Part shown: one piece after another, positions 15,998 to 24,635 of the stretch
Layout of the letters: the number at the start of each line of letters is the position of its first letter
How positions within the stretch are numbered: the first letter of the stretch is position 1
Source: Caballeronia humi
GTDB lineage: Bacteria > Pseudomonadota > Gammaproteobacteria > Burkholderiales > Burkholderiaceae
DNA: 64,000 bases
NCBI RefSeq assembly: GCF_001544475.1
Contig: NZ_FCNW02000024.1
Coordinates: 1-64,000, forward strand
Direction of reading: 5' to 3'
Notes under the pieces: model-generated
What the model was told of the DNA's origin: nothing
The model's database searches: none
The model's input: only the letters and a program-made list of their open reading frames with translations
Made by a program: the position numbers and the translations under genes

Positions 15998-16429
15998 ATG
16001 GCCGATTTATCGATTTACGCCGGGCTCTTCGCCGTCGCGCTGATTGCCGCGACGATTTTCCCGCTGCAATCCGAAGCGCTGCTAGTGGGGTTGCTGCTCG
16101 CGGGCGGCCATCCGGCGTGGCTGCTCGTCGCGGTCGCGAGCGTCGGAAACGTGATCGGCTCGACGGTCAACTGGTGGCTCGGGCGTTCAATCGAGCGGTT
16201 TCGCGAGCGCCGCTGGTTCCCGATCAAGCCCGCCGCGCTGGATCGCGCCGCACGCTGGTATCACCGCTACGGGCGCTGGACGCTGCTGCTCTCGTGGACG
16301 CCCGTTATCGGCGATCCGCTCACGATGATCGCCGGCGTGATGCGCGAGCCACTCGTGTCGTTTCTGATCATTGTCACGATTGCGAAGACGGGGCGATATG
16401 TGGCCATCGCGGCGCTCGTGCTGCGCTGA
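15998..16429 (+). CDS. YqaA-like DedA-family membrane protein
   Basis: A 143-residue inner-membrane protein with four or five hydrophobic segments. The features FPLQSEALLVGLLLAGG, ASVGNVIGSTVNWWLGR, a central WYHRYGRWTLLLSWTPVIGDPLT and the C-terminal KTGRYVAIAAL identify the YqaA branch of the DedA/SNARE-associated superfamily. Related DedA proteins are implicated in lipid-carrier flipping and membrane homeostasis; the role of YqaA is not established. Transcription is convergent with the TetR gene six bases away. Confidence 0.87.
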   Translation: MADLSIYAGLFAVALIAATIFPLQSEALLVGLLLAGGHPAWLLVAVASVGNVIGSTVNWWLGRSIERFRERRWFPIKPAALDRAARWYHRYGRWTLLLSWTPVIGDPLTMIAGVMREPLVSFLIIVTIAKTGRYVAIAALVLR

Positions 16430-16435
16430 CCGCGC

Positions 16436-17056
16436 TCAGTCGGCCGGATCGGAGCGCCGCGCCGCATCGACGAGCGCGCGGATTGCCCAGCGCTTCACCT
16501 TGCGCGCGCGGGCATCGTCGAGTTGCAGGACGTCCTTGAACACGACCATCGCCTCCGTCCCGATGACGAGCGCGAGCGCCTGACTCAACGTCGCCAGCAC
16601 GTCGGGACTGAACTGGTCGCGCGCGGGTTCGAGCGCGGCTTCGATCAGCGGCGTGCGGCGGTTCTGCCGCGGCGGGATGCCATCGGCGCTCCCGCCCCGC
16701 GTCGCGCGCTCCAGCGAATGCGCGAGCATCATCCGAAGCGGCGCCTCGTTGGCGAGGATCAGGTCGTGCAGCGCGGTATCGACGCGTTCCAGCCGCGCCA
16801 CCGGATCGTTCGACGCCCGCGCGCGAAACAGCTCGGCCGCGTCCGGCACGGCGACGTCGATCGACGCCTCCGCGAGCAGCGCGTCCATGCTCGGAAAATG
16901 CCGGTAGGCGGTCGCGCGCGAGACGAGCGCCTCCTCGGCGATCTCCTCCAGACTCGGCTTGCGTCCCGCCTTCATCAAGCGCGACGCGGCTTCCAGCAAA
17001 TCCTTGCGCGTGCGCCGCTTCTGGTTCCGCCGCCGGGTGAGGTCAGCGTCCGCCAT
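16436..17056 (-). CDS. TetR-family transcriptional regulator
   Basis: A 206-residue regulator with an N-terminal TetR helix-turn-helix (RRTRKDLLEAASRLM, PSLEEIAEEALVSRATAYRHFPS) and a C-terminal ligand domain of an unassigned subgroup. The first 14 bases overlap the end of the NTF2-like gene, indicating translational coupling. A 16-bp inverted repeat (17543-17558) lies upstream of that operon and is a likely autoregulatory operator; the divergent FUSC gene would be controlled from the same site. Confidence 0.88.
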   Translation of the reverse strand: MADADLTRRRNQKRRTRKDLLEAASRLMKAGRKPSLEEIAEEALVSRATAYRHFPSMDALLAEASIDVAVPDAAELFRARASNDPVARLERVDTALHDLILANEAPLRMMLAHSLERATRGGSADGIPPRQNRRTPLIEAALEPARDQFSPDVLATLSQALALVIGTEAMVVFKDVLQLDDARARKVKRWAIRALVDAARRSDPAD

Positions 17057-17480
17057 GCGATTCCGGCGGCAACTGGCGCATGATGGCAGCGAGGTCGACC
17101 CACACGTTTTCGCGGCGGATATCGCCGGTTTCGGCGAATTCCACGACGTGCAGCAGGCGGAATTCGAGCGGCCGACCGTGGCCTTCGAGCCCGAACGGCC
17201 GGCCCGGCGCCTTGCCGCGCCAGAGCGATTCGTCGACGACAAACGCGTCGCCGTAAAGCCGCCGCAGGCACTCGACCCGGCTCTCCGACAAACCCGCGAA
17301 CAGTGCCTCGTAGAATGGGCGCGCCGCCGCGCGGCCGTGCGTCGGCCCCGCCGGCCAGCCGACGATGTCGTGCTCGACGTCCGGCGAGAGCGTTTCGAGC
17401 ACGCCGTCGACGTCGTCGAGATTCTCGAAGCGGAAGTGCTCGTCGATCTTCCTGTCCATTTCGCTGCGGGTCAGCGCCAT
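17043..17480 (-). CDS. NTF2-like/SnoaL-like protein
   Basis: A 145-residue protein of the cone-shaped NTF2 fold: an N-terminal helix (KIDEHFRFENLDDVDGVLETLSPDV), the HDIVGWPAGPTHGR strand, FYEALFAGL and a C-terminal sheet with RLLHVVEFAETGDIRRENVW. Such proteins are isomerases, hydratases or ligand carriers; no catalytic pair can be assigned safely. GAGGAGC precedes the ATG. It is the first gene of an operon with the TetR repressor, so it may be induced by, and act on, that repressor's ligand. Confidence 0.75.
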   Translation of the reverse strand: MALTRSEMDRKIDEHFRFENLDDVDGVLETLSPDVEHDIVGWPAGPTHGRAAARPFYEALFAGLSESRVECLRRLYGDAFVVDESLWRGKAPGRPFGLEGHGRPLEFRLLHVVEFAETGDIRRENVWVDLAAIMRQLPPESHGGR

Positions 17481-17542
17481 GATCGCTCCTCAAGTCCGAA
17501 AAATTGCCGCTCGGTCCGACCGCTCGGCAAAATCCAGTTTAG

Positions 17543-17558
17543 TGAGACATTCGTCTCA
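17543..17558. promoter_or_regulatory. Probable TetR operator
   Basis: Perfect inverted repeat TGAGAC-attc-GTCTCA between the divergent NTF2/TetR operon and the FUSC gene. Size and placement fit a TetR-dimer site. A possible FUSC -10 (TATAAC) lies at 17590-17595. Confidence 0.6.
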
Positions 17559-17624
17559 TTACAAGATTTTGATGTCTTTCTTTCGCGCATATAACCTCTA
17601 GCTCACCACTCCCTGACCGACGCC

Positions 17625-18758
17625 ATGGCCGACTCTCTCAACACGCTCGCCCAGATCGTCCGCGAGGCGTCGTTCGCGCTCGGCCGCGAACTGGCGGCGT
17701 GGAAGCCATCCACCGAACGCGCGAGCTTCGCGACGCAGGCGATGCTCTCCGTCGCGCTCGCGGTGGCGTTCGCTTATGCGCTGCATCTGTCGAATACGTG
17801 GTGGGCGGCGATCAGCGGCTTCGCGGTGATGCAGTCGAGCTTCGCGGCGTCCGCGCGGCGCGGCTTGCTGCGCATCCTTGGCACGGTGGTCGGCGCGGCG
17901 CTGGGGGCGGTCGCCGGGCCGGCGATCGGCAATTTGCCGTGGGTCTTCGTCCCGGCGATGGGCGTGATCGGTGGCGTCGCGGTGTATCAGGCGCTTGCGT
18001 CGGAGGCCGGCTACGCCTGGGTGCTCGGCGCGGCGACCGCGCTGATGGTGACGTTCGAGGCGCATACCCTCGGCTCGGCATCGGCGACGGCATCGTTCGC
18101 GATGCTGCGCGTGGCGGAGGTCGTCGTCGGGACGCTCGCGTGCGTGATCGTTTCGGGGGCGTTTTATGTCGCGGGGCGCTATCGGCGGGGTGGCGGTCCC
18201 GTGAGCAACGCGGCGAGCGCATTGCTCACGCCGGATGCGAACATCGCCGCGCGCAAGCTCCTCGCGTGGCAAGGCGCGGCGTCGATAGTGATACTCGCCG
18301 CGCTCACCTACATCCTGAAGCTGCCCGGCTTCGCGCAGGCGATGGTCACGGCAATCGCCGTGCTGATCCTGCCTGCGGCGTCATTAGCGACGAACACGCG
18401 GCGGCCGGTCGCCGAGCGGATGGTGCAGCGTTTCGCGGGCTGTCTGCTGGCGGGCTTGATCAGTATCGCGCTGTTGCCGCTGCTCGGCGATCACGCGTGG
18501 CTCTGCATGCTTGCGCTGTCGCTCGGCGTGTGGTTCGGCTGCCACGTGCAGACCGGCAAGGAAGGCGCGAGCTACGTCGGACGGCAGTTCACGATCGCGT
18601 TCATCATGGTCTTCGTGCAGGACCATCACTGGTCCGCCGATCCCGTTCCGGCGTTGATGCGGCTCTCCGGCATCCTGACGGGCATCGTCGTTCTGGCCGT
18701 CGTGATCCTCGCGATGAGCCGCCTGCCGCTCGCACGGCAAAGCGGCGGCGCGCTTTGA
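17625..18758 (+). CDS. FUSC-family (fusaric-acid-resistance-like) inner-membrane protein
   Basis: A 377-residue protein with about ten hydrophobic helices in two repeats, beginning after a short cytosolic N-terminus. The first repeat has WWAAISGFAVMQSS, ARRGLLRILGTVVGAALGA and GYAWVLGAATALMV, hallmarks of the FUSC/aromatic-acid-exporter family. The second has RMVQRFAGCLLAGLISIAL. It probably exports a toxic organic acid, with the periplasmic and outer-membrane partners missing here. Divergence from a TetR operon with a shared operator suggests induction by the exported compound. Confidence 0.85.
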   Translation: MADSLNTLAQIVREASFALGRELAAWKPSTERASFATQAMLSVALAVAFAYALHLSNTWWAAISGFAVMQSSFAASARRGLLRILGTVVGAALGAVAGPAIGNLPWVFVPAMGVIGGVAVYQALASEAGYAWVLGAATALMVTFEAHTLGSASATASFAMLRVAEVVVGTLACVIVSGAFYVAGRYRRGGGPVSNAASALLTPDANIAARKLLAWQGAASIVILAALTYILKLPGFAQAMVTAIAVLILPAASLATNTRRPVAERMVQRFAGCLLAGLISIALLPLLGDHAWLCMLALSLGVWFGCHVQTGKEGASYVGRQFTIAFIMVFVQDHHWSADPVPALMRLSGILTGIVVLAVVILAMSRLPLARQSGGAL

Positions 18759-18793
18759 AGCACGCCGCCGCCGTTCAACGCATTACGGGATCG

Positions 18794-20266
18794 TCAAGCC
18801 TCTTCGGCCCACGCCATGTTCTCGCGCGCCATCAACGCCGACGATGCCGCCGGCCCGAAGGTCCCAGACGTATAGCTGCGCGGCCGGTCGTTGAGTTCCT
18901 TCCAGCCGTTGAGGATCGGTTCGACCCACGCCCATGCCGCTTCCAGCTCGTCGCGCCGCATGAAGTGGGTGAGGCGTCCGCGAATCACGTCGATAAGCAA
19001 CCGCTCGTACGCTTCCGCGCGACGCTCGGTGAACGCCTGCTGCAAGTCGAGGTTGAGGTTTACCGGCAGCATGTGCATGCCGCTGCCCGGTTCCTTCGCG
19101 AGCATCTGAAGCTGGATCGATTCCTCCGGCTGCAACTGGATGATGAGCCGGTTGCCGTAGTTGCGCGGGCCGCTCGGGATGATCGAGAACGGCAGGTCGG
19201 CGAAGTCGATCACGATCTCCGACTGGCGCTTTTGCAGCCGCTTGCCGGTGCGCAGGAAGAACGGCACATTCGCCCAGCGCCAGTTGTTGATATGGGCACG
19301 CAAGGCGACGAAGGTCTCCGCGCGGCTCTCGGCGGGAACGTTCGCTTCCTCGAGATAGCCCTTCACCGGCTCGCCGCCGATCGCGCCCGCCGCATACTGG
19401 CCGCGCACGGTATCGCGCGCGATATCCGCGACCGACATCGGCCGCAGCGAGCGCAGCACCTTGAGCTTTTCGTCGCGCACGGCGTCGGGATCGAGCGACA
19501 CCGGCGGCTCCATCGCGACGATGCAGAGCAGTTGCAGCAAGTGGTTCTGCACCATGTCGCGCAACGCGCCCGTCTGGTCGTAGAAGCCTGCGCGGCTGCC
19601 GACGCCCACCGTTTCCGCCACCGTGATCTGCACGCTCTTGATGTAGGGCGCCTGCCACAGCGGCCCGAAGATCGCGTTGCCGAAGCGCAGCACCATCAGG
19701 TTCTGCACCGTTTCCTTGCCGAGGTAATGGTCGATGCGATAGATCTGCTGTTCCTTGAAATGCGCCCCGACCGACGCGTTGATCGCCTGCGCCGAGGCCA
19801 GATCGTGGCCGAGCGGCTTTTCGAGGACGACGCGCGAATGCTCGTCGACGAGGCCCGCGTTCGTGAGGTTGTCGCAGATTGTCGTGAAGAGATCGGGCGC
19901 GGTCGCGAGATAAAACACGCGCAGCGCGTTCGGACGCGAAGTTTCGGCCAGGCGCCGGAAGTCGTCGGCGGAATCGATATTGATGCGCACGTAGTCGAAG
20001 AGCGCGAGGAATTTGTCCCACGCTTCGGGATCGAGCGCCTTCTTGTCGACGAACGGCTTCGATTGCTGATCCATGAAGGCGAGGAAGTCGTCGCGCGACC
20101 AGTCCTTGCGGCCGATCGCGATGATGCGCGTCTCGGCCGGCAGGTTGCAGTGCAGATGCGCCATGTAGAGCGCGGGCAGCAGCTTGCGCGCGGAGAGGTC
20201 GCCGCCGCCGCCGAAGATGATCATGTCGACGGGTTTTTCGCTGGCGGATGAGGTCTGGGTCGTCAT
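18794..20266 (-). CDS. zwf: Glucose-6-phosphate 1-dehydrogenase
   Basis: A 490-residue enzyme that oxidises glucose-6-phosphate to 6-phosphogluconolactone with NAD(P)+, at the head of the Entner-Doudoroff and pentose phosphate routes. Visible: the nucleotide-binding IIFGGGGDLSARKL at about residue 16, the substrate-binding active-site block RIDHYLGKE, and the EKPLGHDLASA loop. Length is as expected. The ATG at 20266 was preferred over an upstream ATG (20311) that adds a non-conserved leader. It stands alone here, without the usual hexR, pgl or edd partners, so a second zwf elsewhere is plausible. Confidence 0.95.
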   Translation of the reverse strand: MTTQTSSASEKPVDMIIFGGGGDLSARKLLPALYMAHLHCNLPAETRIIAIGRKDWSRDDFLAFMDQQSKPFVDKKALDPEAWDKFLALFDYVRINIDSADDFRRLAETSRPNALRVFYLATAPDLFTTICDNLTNAGLVDEHSRVVLEKPLGHDLASAQAINASVGAHFKEQQIYRIDHYLGKETVQNLMVLRFGNAIFGPLWQAPYIKSVQITVAETVGVGSRAGFYDQTGALRDMVQNHLLQLLCIVAMEPPVSLDPDAVRDEKLKVLRSLRPMSVADIARDTVRGQYAAGAIGGEPVKGYLEEANVPAESRAETFVALRAHINNWRWANVPFFLRTGKRLQKRQSEIVIDFADLPFSIIPSGPRNYGNRLIIQLQPEESIQLQMLAKEPGSGMHMLPVNLNLDLQQAFTERRAEAYERLLIDVIRGRLTHFMRRDELEAAWAWVEPILNGWKELNDRPRSYTSGTFGPAASSALMARENMAWAEEA

Positions 20267-20455
20267 GGTGCGTAGAGGGTTGCCGGTTGATGGAGCATCC
20301 GCTGGAGGCAAATGCGTGAAGCAGAAGGCAAGACTTTCCGAAGACGCCTATGGTGCATGTTTTGTAGGTTTTTTGCACGTAACGCGTCGAACGGGCGCCG
20401 GGCAAGGCCGGGTGACTTCGATGCTTTCAAAAACCGCCCGAAATAGCGCGACCGT

Positions 20456-21355
20456 TCAATTCAGCGACGGGTCCGCGCGCAGCGTATCGATGGCGAGATC
20501 GAGGAACGCGCGCACCTTCTGCGCGGCGTGTCGTCCCTCGCGATGCACGACCTGCACCGGCAGCGCGGGCGGCTCGAATTCCGGCAACACGATCTGCAGC
20601 GTGCCGTCGCGCAAATGGTGCGCCACCTGATACGACAGCAGCCGCGTGATGCCGAAGCCCGCCGCCGCGGCGGCGATCGCGGAGTCGTTGGTGGTGGTCG
20701 TCAAGCGCGGTTGAAGGCGCACGATGACTTGCTTGCTGCCCTCGTTAAGCCGCCATTCGGGCGTGGTCGAGATGCCGCTGACGAGGATCGTCGTGTGTCC
20801 GTCGAGGTCTTGCGGGCGGCGCGGCACGCCGTGACGCTCCAGATACTCCGGCGATGCGCACAGCACGCGCCGGACGCTGCCGACGCCGATCGCCTGCAGT
20901 GACGAACTCGCCAGCTCGCCGATGCGCACCGCCACGTCGATACCTTCATCGACCATGTTCACCACGCGGTCGATGAACCACGCGGTCACGTTGGCATCCG
21001 GATAGCGCGCGAGGTAATCGATCACGACGGGCATCACGTAGTACTTCCCGAACAACACGGGTGCGGTGACGGTCAAGTGGCCGCGCGGCGACGAGTGCGT
21101 GCCGGTCGCGGAGAGTTCGGCGTCATCGACTTCGCCGAGGATGCGGCGGCAGTCATCGAAGTAGGCCGAGCCGGCGTCGGTGAGCCGCACGACGCGCGTC
21201 GTGCGCGTGAGAAGCCGGACGCCGAGCCGCTCTTCGAGATCGGTGACGACGCGGCTCACCACCGACGGCGATACGTCGAGCTTGCGCGCCGCCGACGCGA
21301 ACCCGCCGGTCTCGACGACCGTCACGAACGTCGCCATCGCCTGGAATCGATCCAT
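20456..21355 (-). CDS. LysR-family transcriptional regulator
   Basis: A 299-residue regulator: N-terminal winged helix (FQAMATFVTVVETGGFASAARKLDVSPSVVSRVVTDLE) and a substrate-binding domain starting near residue 90. It belongs to the large CrgA-like group in which the effector domain begins 'GHLTVTAPVLFG'. Unusually for this family it is not divergent: it lies 68 bp downstream of, and in line with, the oxidoreductase fusion and the GST, so it may be the last gene of that unit. Its target is unknown; regulation of those two genes is a guess. Confidence 0.9.
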   Translation of the reverse strand: MDRFQAMATFVTVVETGGFASAARKLDVSPSVVSRVVTDLEERLGVRLLTRTTRVVRLTDAGSAYFDDCRRILGEVDDAELSATGTHSSPRGHLTVTAPVLFGKYYVMPVVIDYLARYPDANVTAWFIDRVVNMVDEGIDVAVRIGELASSSLQAIGVGSVRRVLCASPEYLERHGVPRRPQDLDGHTTILVSGISTTPEWRLNEGSKQVIVRLQPRLTTTTNDSAIAAAAAGFGITRLLSYQVAHHLRDGTLQIVLPEFEPPALPVQVVHREGRHAAQKVRAFLDLAIDTLRADPSLN

Positions 21356-21423
21356 CTCATGCTCGGGGTAGCCGCGGTGACGTGCATTCTCGGGCATAAG
21401 CGGTCGATCGACAATAAGGCGGC

Positions 21424-23481
21424 TCAGAGGTCGAGCACGAGCCGGCCGGCTTCCGATTGAGCGGGCATCGCGCAACAGATGAGCGCTTCGCCTTCGGGCG
21501 CCTGGAACGACGGCGCGTTCCGGTACGCCACCGCGCCCTCGACGATGCGCGTGCTGCATGTCCCGCAACTGCCGCCGCGGCAACCGAAGTCGGGTGTGAG
21601 GCCGCGCGCTTCGGCGAGGTCGAGCAGCGTGCCGGACGCGGGGGTCCAGCGCGCTTCCTTCGCCGACTTCACGAACGCGACGGGAACGGGTTTCGTGGCG
21701 GGCTCGGCCGCTCCGGTCTTCTCATTCGTACGCTGCAAACCAGCGGGACCGAACGCCTCCGCGTGAAAGCGCGCATCGGCGATGTTCAGACCGCGCAGGC
21801 CGTCGTAGATCGACTGCATGAACGCCGCCGGGCCGCAGAGGTAGAAATCGTAGTCGTTGAAGGGGAGCGTCTTCATCAGCAGCGCGACATCGATACGGCC
21901 CGCCACGTCGTAGTCGATGCCTTCGCGCGCGCCTTCCGTATCGGTCAGCGAACGGATCACCTGCACGGCGCCGTTCGCGGCTTGCGCGAGGGCGTCGATT
22001 TCGGCGGCGAAAGCGAGGTCCGCGAGCGAGCGCGCCGAGTGGAAGAACCACACCGGCCGCGTGCGCCGGGTGCGCCGCCCTTCGTAGACGACGTGCCGCA
22101 GCATCGCGAGCATTGGCGTCACGCCGACGCCCGCCGCGAGCAGCACGGCGGGACGCCGCTCGCGGGCGTCGATCGTGAAATCGCCCGCCGGCGCGCGCGC
22201 CTCGATGATGCTGCCGACGCGCAACGTGTCGTGCAGATGCGCGGACACAACGCCCTGCCGTTTCACGCTGATGCGGTAGAAGCCGTCGGACGGCGCCGCC
22301 GACAGCGTGTACGTGCGGATCACCGGCTTGCTGTCCGGTGTCACCTGGACGCGGATCGGCAGATGCTGCCCGGCCGCGTGCCTGGCGATACCCGCGCCGT
22401 CGGCTGGTTCAAGATAAAACGAGCGGATGACCGCGCTTTCATCGACCACTTTCGATACGCGAAACGGCCGCCATGCTTTAGCGAATGTCGCGGCCTTCAG
22501 ACGATCGGCGGTTTCGTCCCAGGTGCCGGTCATGCGCGCATTCGGCGACTGGCCTCGCGCATCTTTGTGCCAGCGCAGCGGCAGCGCCTGCTCGCGATAC
22601 ACAATGCGGCGCGGCGTGAAGCGCCAGAGACGCTCGGCGCCCTGGAACGCGGCGATTTCCGGCGAATCGAGGAGGACTTCGGCGTCGCCGGAAAGCTGGA
22701 GCAGGTCGCCGGTCTCGAAGTCGGCGAACACGAGGCCCGCCTTCGGATTGACGAGGAAATTGCCGAGCGTGTTGAAGAAGAGGTTGCCCGCGAAATCGGG
22801 GATCGTGAGCACGCCGTCGTCGCCGATGCGCACGAAGCCCGGCCGGCCGCCGCGATGCGACACATCGACTTGCCGCACGCCTTCCTCGCGATCCACGTAG
22901 GACGCGACGAAAAACGCGTCGGCGCTGGCGATCATTTGCGTGGCGCGCGCCGACAGGCCGTCTTCCCACACCGGCGCGACCGGCGAGTGTACGGCCGGAT
23001 CGCGAACGAACGCGGAGTCGCGCAACTGGATGTACTGCGGGCAGTTGCCGAAGCTCTGCGCGACCTCCACGCCGAAGCCCGCCGCGCCCTCGCGCCGGAT
23101 TACGCCGTTCAGGCGATTACGCCGCCGGGTGCGCAAATCGATGCCGAGCAGACCTATAGCGGCACCGTCGTTGAAACCGGCATCAGCCGGATCGGACGGA
23201 TCGCGCATCGCGTTGACGTTGAGCATCGCCGGCGTCGGCGCTTGCAGGAAGCCCGGCTTGCCGGCGATGAGCGTCGCCCACGGGTCGCCGGCGTCATCGA
23301 CCGCGCCCGCGACGATGAACGGCAGCAGCGGATAGAACTGGCGGTGTTCGTCGAGCAGGAAGTCGCGCACGAAGCGGCGGCCCGGCCCGTCCATCCGCTC
23401 GACGACCCCGACGCTGCGTTGCATCGTGAGTTCTCCGTCGTGCCACGGTGAACGGCTTTCGACTTGGGATGGACTGGACAT
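21424..23481 (-). CDS. PNPOx-like / ferredoxin reductase / 2Fe-2S ferredoxin fusion
   Basis: A 685-residue three-part redox protein. Residues about 40-300 form a split-barrel flavin-binding domain of the pyridoxamine-phosphate-oxidase type (FDAFFVASYVDRE-like strand, GGRPGFVRI, NPKAGLVFADFETGDLLQLSG). Residues about 335-570 form an FAD/NAD(P)H reductase (RTYTLSAAPSD, GDFTIDARER, LLAAGVGVTPMLAML, FYLCGPAAFM). The C-terminus is a plant-type ferredoxin with CRGGSCGTC and a downstream Cys for the 2Fe-2S cluster. GGAGGCACGTC precedes the chosen ATG. It probably moves electrons from NAD(P)H through FAD and Fe-S to the N-terminal flavin; the substrate is unknown. The GST gene immediately upstream suggests xenobiotic or stress metabolism. 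Confidence 0.88.
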   Translation of the reverse strand: MSSPSQVESRSPWHDGELTMQRSVGVVERMDGPGRRFVRDFLLDEHRQFYPLLPFIVAGAVDDAGDPWATLIAGKPGFLQAPTPAMLNVNAMRDPSDPADAGFNDGAAIGLLGIDLRTRRRNRLNGVIRREGAAGFGVEVAQSFGNCPQYIQLRDSAFVRDPAVHSPVAPVWEDGLSARATQMIASADAFFVASYVDREEGVRQVDVSHRGGRPGFVRIGDDGVLTIPDFAGNLFFNTLGNFLVNPKAGLVFADFETGDLLQLSGDAEVLLDSPEIAAFQGAERLWRFTPRRIVYREQALPLRWHKDARGQSPNARMTGTWDETADRLKAATFAKAWRPFRVSKVVDESAVIRSFYLEPADGAGIARHAAGQHLPIRVQVTPDSKPVIRTYTLSAAPSDGFYRISVKRQGVVSAHLHDTLRVGSIIEARAPAGDFTIDARERRPAVLLAAGVGVTPMLAMLRHVVYEGRRTRRTRPVWFFHSARSLADLAFAAEIDALAQAANGAVQVIRSLTDTEGAREGIDYDVAGRIDVALLMKTLPFNDYDFYLCGPAAFMQSIYDGLRGLNIADARFHAEAFGPAGLQRTNEKTGAAEPATKPVPVAFVKSAKEARWTPASGTLLDLAEARGLTPDFGCRGGSCGTCSTRIVEGAVAYRNAPSFQAPEGEALICCAMPAQSEAGRLVLDL

Positions 23482-23524
23482 GACGTGCCTCCGCACGGTT
23501 TCGACTTCAGGCTCAAGCTCGGAC

Positions 23525-24142
23525 TCAGGCGGCAGCGCTCAGCCCGGCGGGCGTCTGCTGGAATTCGACGAAGCCCGGCAGCCCCTCGATGCGTTTCAGC
23601 CACGCGTTCACGTTGCGGTACGCAGACAAATCGACGTTGCCTTCCGGCGCCCGCGCGATGTAGCTGTAGAGCGCGACGTCGGCGATGGTCGGGTGGTCGA
23701 GCGCAATCCAGTCGCGACCGGCGAGTTCTTCATCGATCACTTTCAGCACGACGTGCGCGCGGCCGATCACTTCCTGCGCGTCGAACGGCCGGTTGAACAC
23801 GGTGACGAGGCGCGCGGCGGCCGGTCCGAACGCGATCTGGCCCGCTGCGACCGACAGCCAGCGCTGCACAGCGGCGGCTTCGGCGGGCGATTCCGGCAGC
23901 CAGTCGGTCTTGCCGAGTTTCTTCGCGGCGTAGACGAGGATCGCGTTCGAATCGGCGATGACGCTCTCGCCGTCGACCAGCACGGGAATCTGGCCGAAGC
24001 GGTTCAGGCGCAGGAATTCGGGGGTTTGGTGGGCGCCGGCGCCGAGATCGACGTCGATGACTTCATGCGGCGCGTCGATCAGCGACAGGAACAGGCGGGC
24101 GCGGTGCGCGTGGCCGGACAGCGGGTGGTGATAGAGCTTCAT
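23525..24142 (-). CDS. Glutathione S-transferase family protein
   Basis: A 205-residue GST. The thioredoxin-fold N-terminal domain (about 1-78) begins MKLYHHPLSGHAHRARLFL and has the cis-Pro loop QIPVLVDGESVIADSNAI, which binds the gamma-glutamyl part of glutathione. The helical C-terminal domain has the HPTIADVALYSYI motif. AAGGAGAG precedes the ATG. It lies 43 bp upstream of the flavo-iron-sulfur fusion on the same strand, so the pair is probably co-expressed. The substrate cannot be inferred. Confidence 0.92.
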   Translation of the reverse strand: MKLYHHPLSGHAHRARLFLSLIDAPHEVIDVDLGAGAHQTPEFLRLNRFGQIPVLVDGESVIADSNAILVYAAKKLGKTDWLPESPAEAAAVQRWLSVAAGQIAFGPAAARLVTVFNRPFDAQEVIGRAHVVLKVIDEELAGRDWIALDHPTIADVALYSYIARAPEGNVDLSAYRNVNAWLKRIEGLPGFVEFQQTPAGLSAAA

Positions 24143-24271
24143 GTACGACTCTCCTTCTTCGATGTGGGGTTCATGGGGAAATCCATGAATCGAAGTCTAG
24201 AGTCGTGCGCTCAGGAGTTGAATAGCAGGGAAATTCAAATGACTGTTCTGGAAACGCGAACAGTGGGAAAT

Positions 24272-24457
24272 CTATTTCTTATGCTTCTTTTTGAGCTTCG
24301 CTTTCCGTTCCCCGCGCGCATCGATGATCTTCACGCGATGCTTGTCCTTCATCTTCTTCCACTCCTTGCACTCGTCCTTCGTGCGCAGGCAGCCGATGCA
24401 AAACCCGGTCTTGTCGTCGAATTTACAGATGCTGATACAGGGCGATTCCACAGCCAT
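24272..24457 (-). CDS. DUF1289 protein
   Basis: A 61-residue protein with SPCISICKFDDKTGFCIGCL, the three-to-four-Cys signature of DUF1289, followed by a very basic lysine-rich tail (KAKLKKKHKK). The Cys pattern suggests metal binding; the function is unknown. The divergent neighbour is the hybrid kinase. Confidence 0.88.
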   Translation of the reverse strand: MAVESPCISICKFDDKTGFCIGCLRTKDECKEWKKMKDKHRVKIIDARGERKAKLKKKHKK

Positions 24458-24635
24458 AGCTTGTCCAGGTTACGAGGTGCAAAGGTGCCAGAAGAGCCTG
24501 AATCTCGCATGCGGCGTGCCCGCCCGGCCAACTGTTTCTCCCAATGGCATCGATAGGTCAGCCGTTTTACGAATGCTAAGATGCCCGCATCCTCGCGCGA
24601 TGCGGCCCGATCGACGCGCTAACGTGCTCCAGAAC

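Noticed and set aside
17699..20251. Very long open frame (850 codons) on the plus strand, opposite zwf and across FUSC
   Set aside because: It is the mirror frame created by strong third-position GC; composition is Arg/Ala/His-rich with no domain, whereas zwf and FUSC on the same DNA carry clear motifs.
21457..23451. Long plus-strand frame opposite the flavo-iron-sulfur fusion
   Set aside because: No domain, Arg-rich shadow composition; the minus-strand frame carries ferredoxin and reductase motifs.
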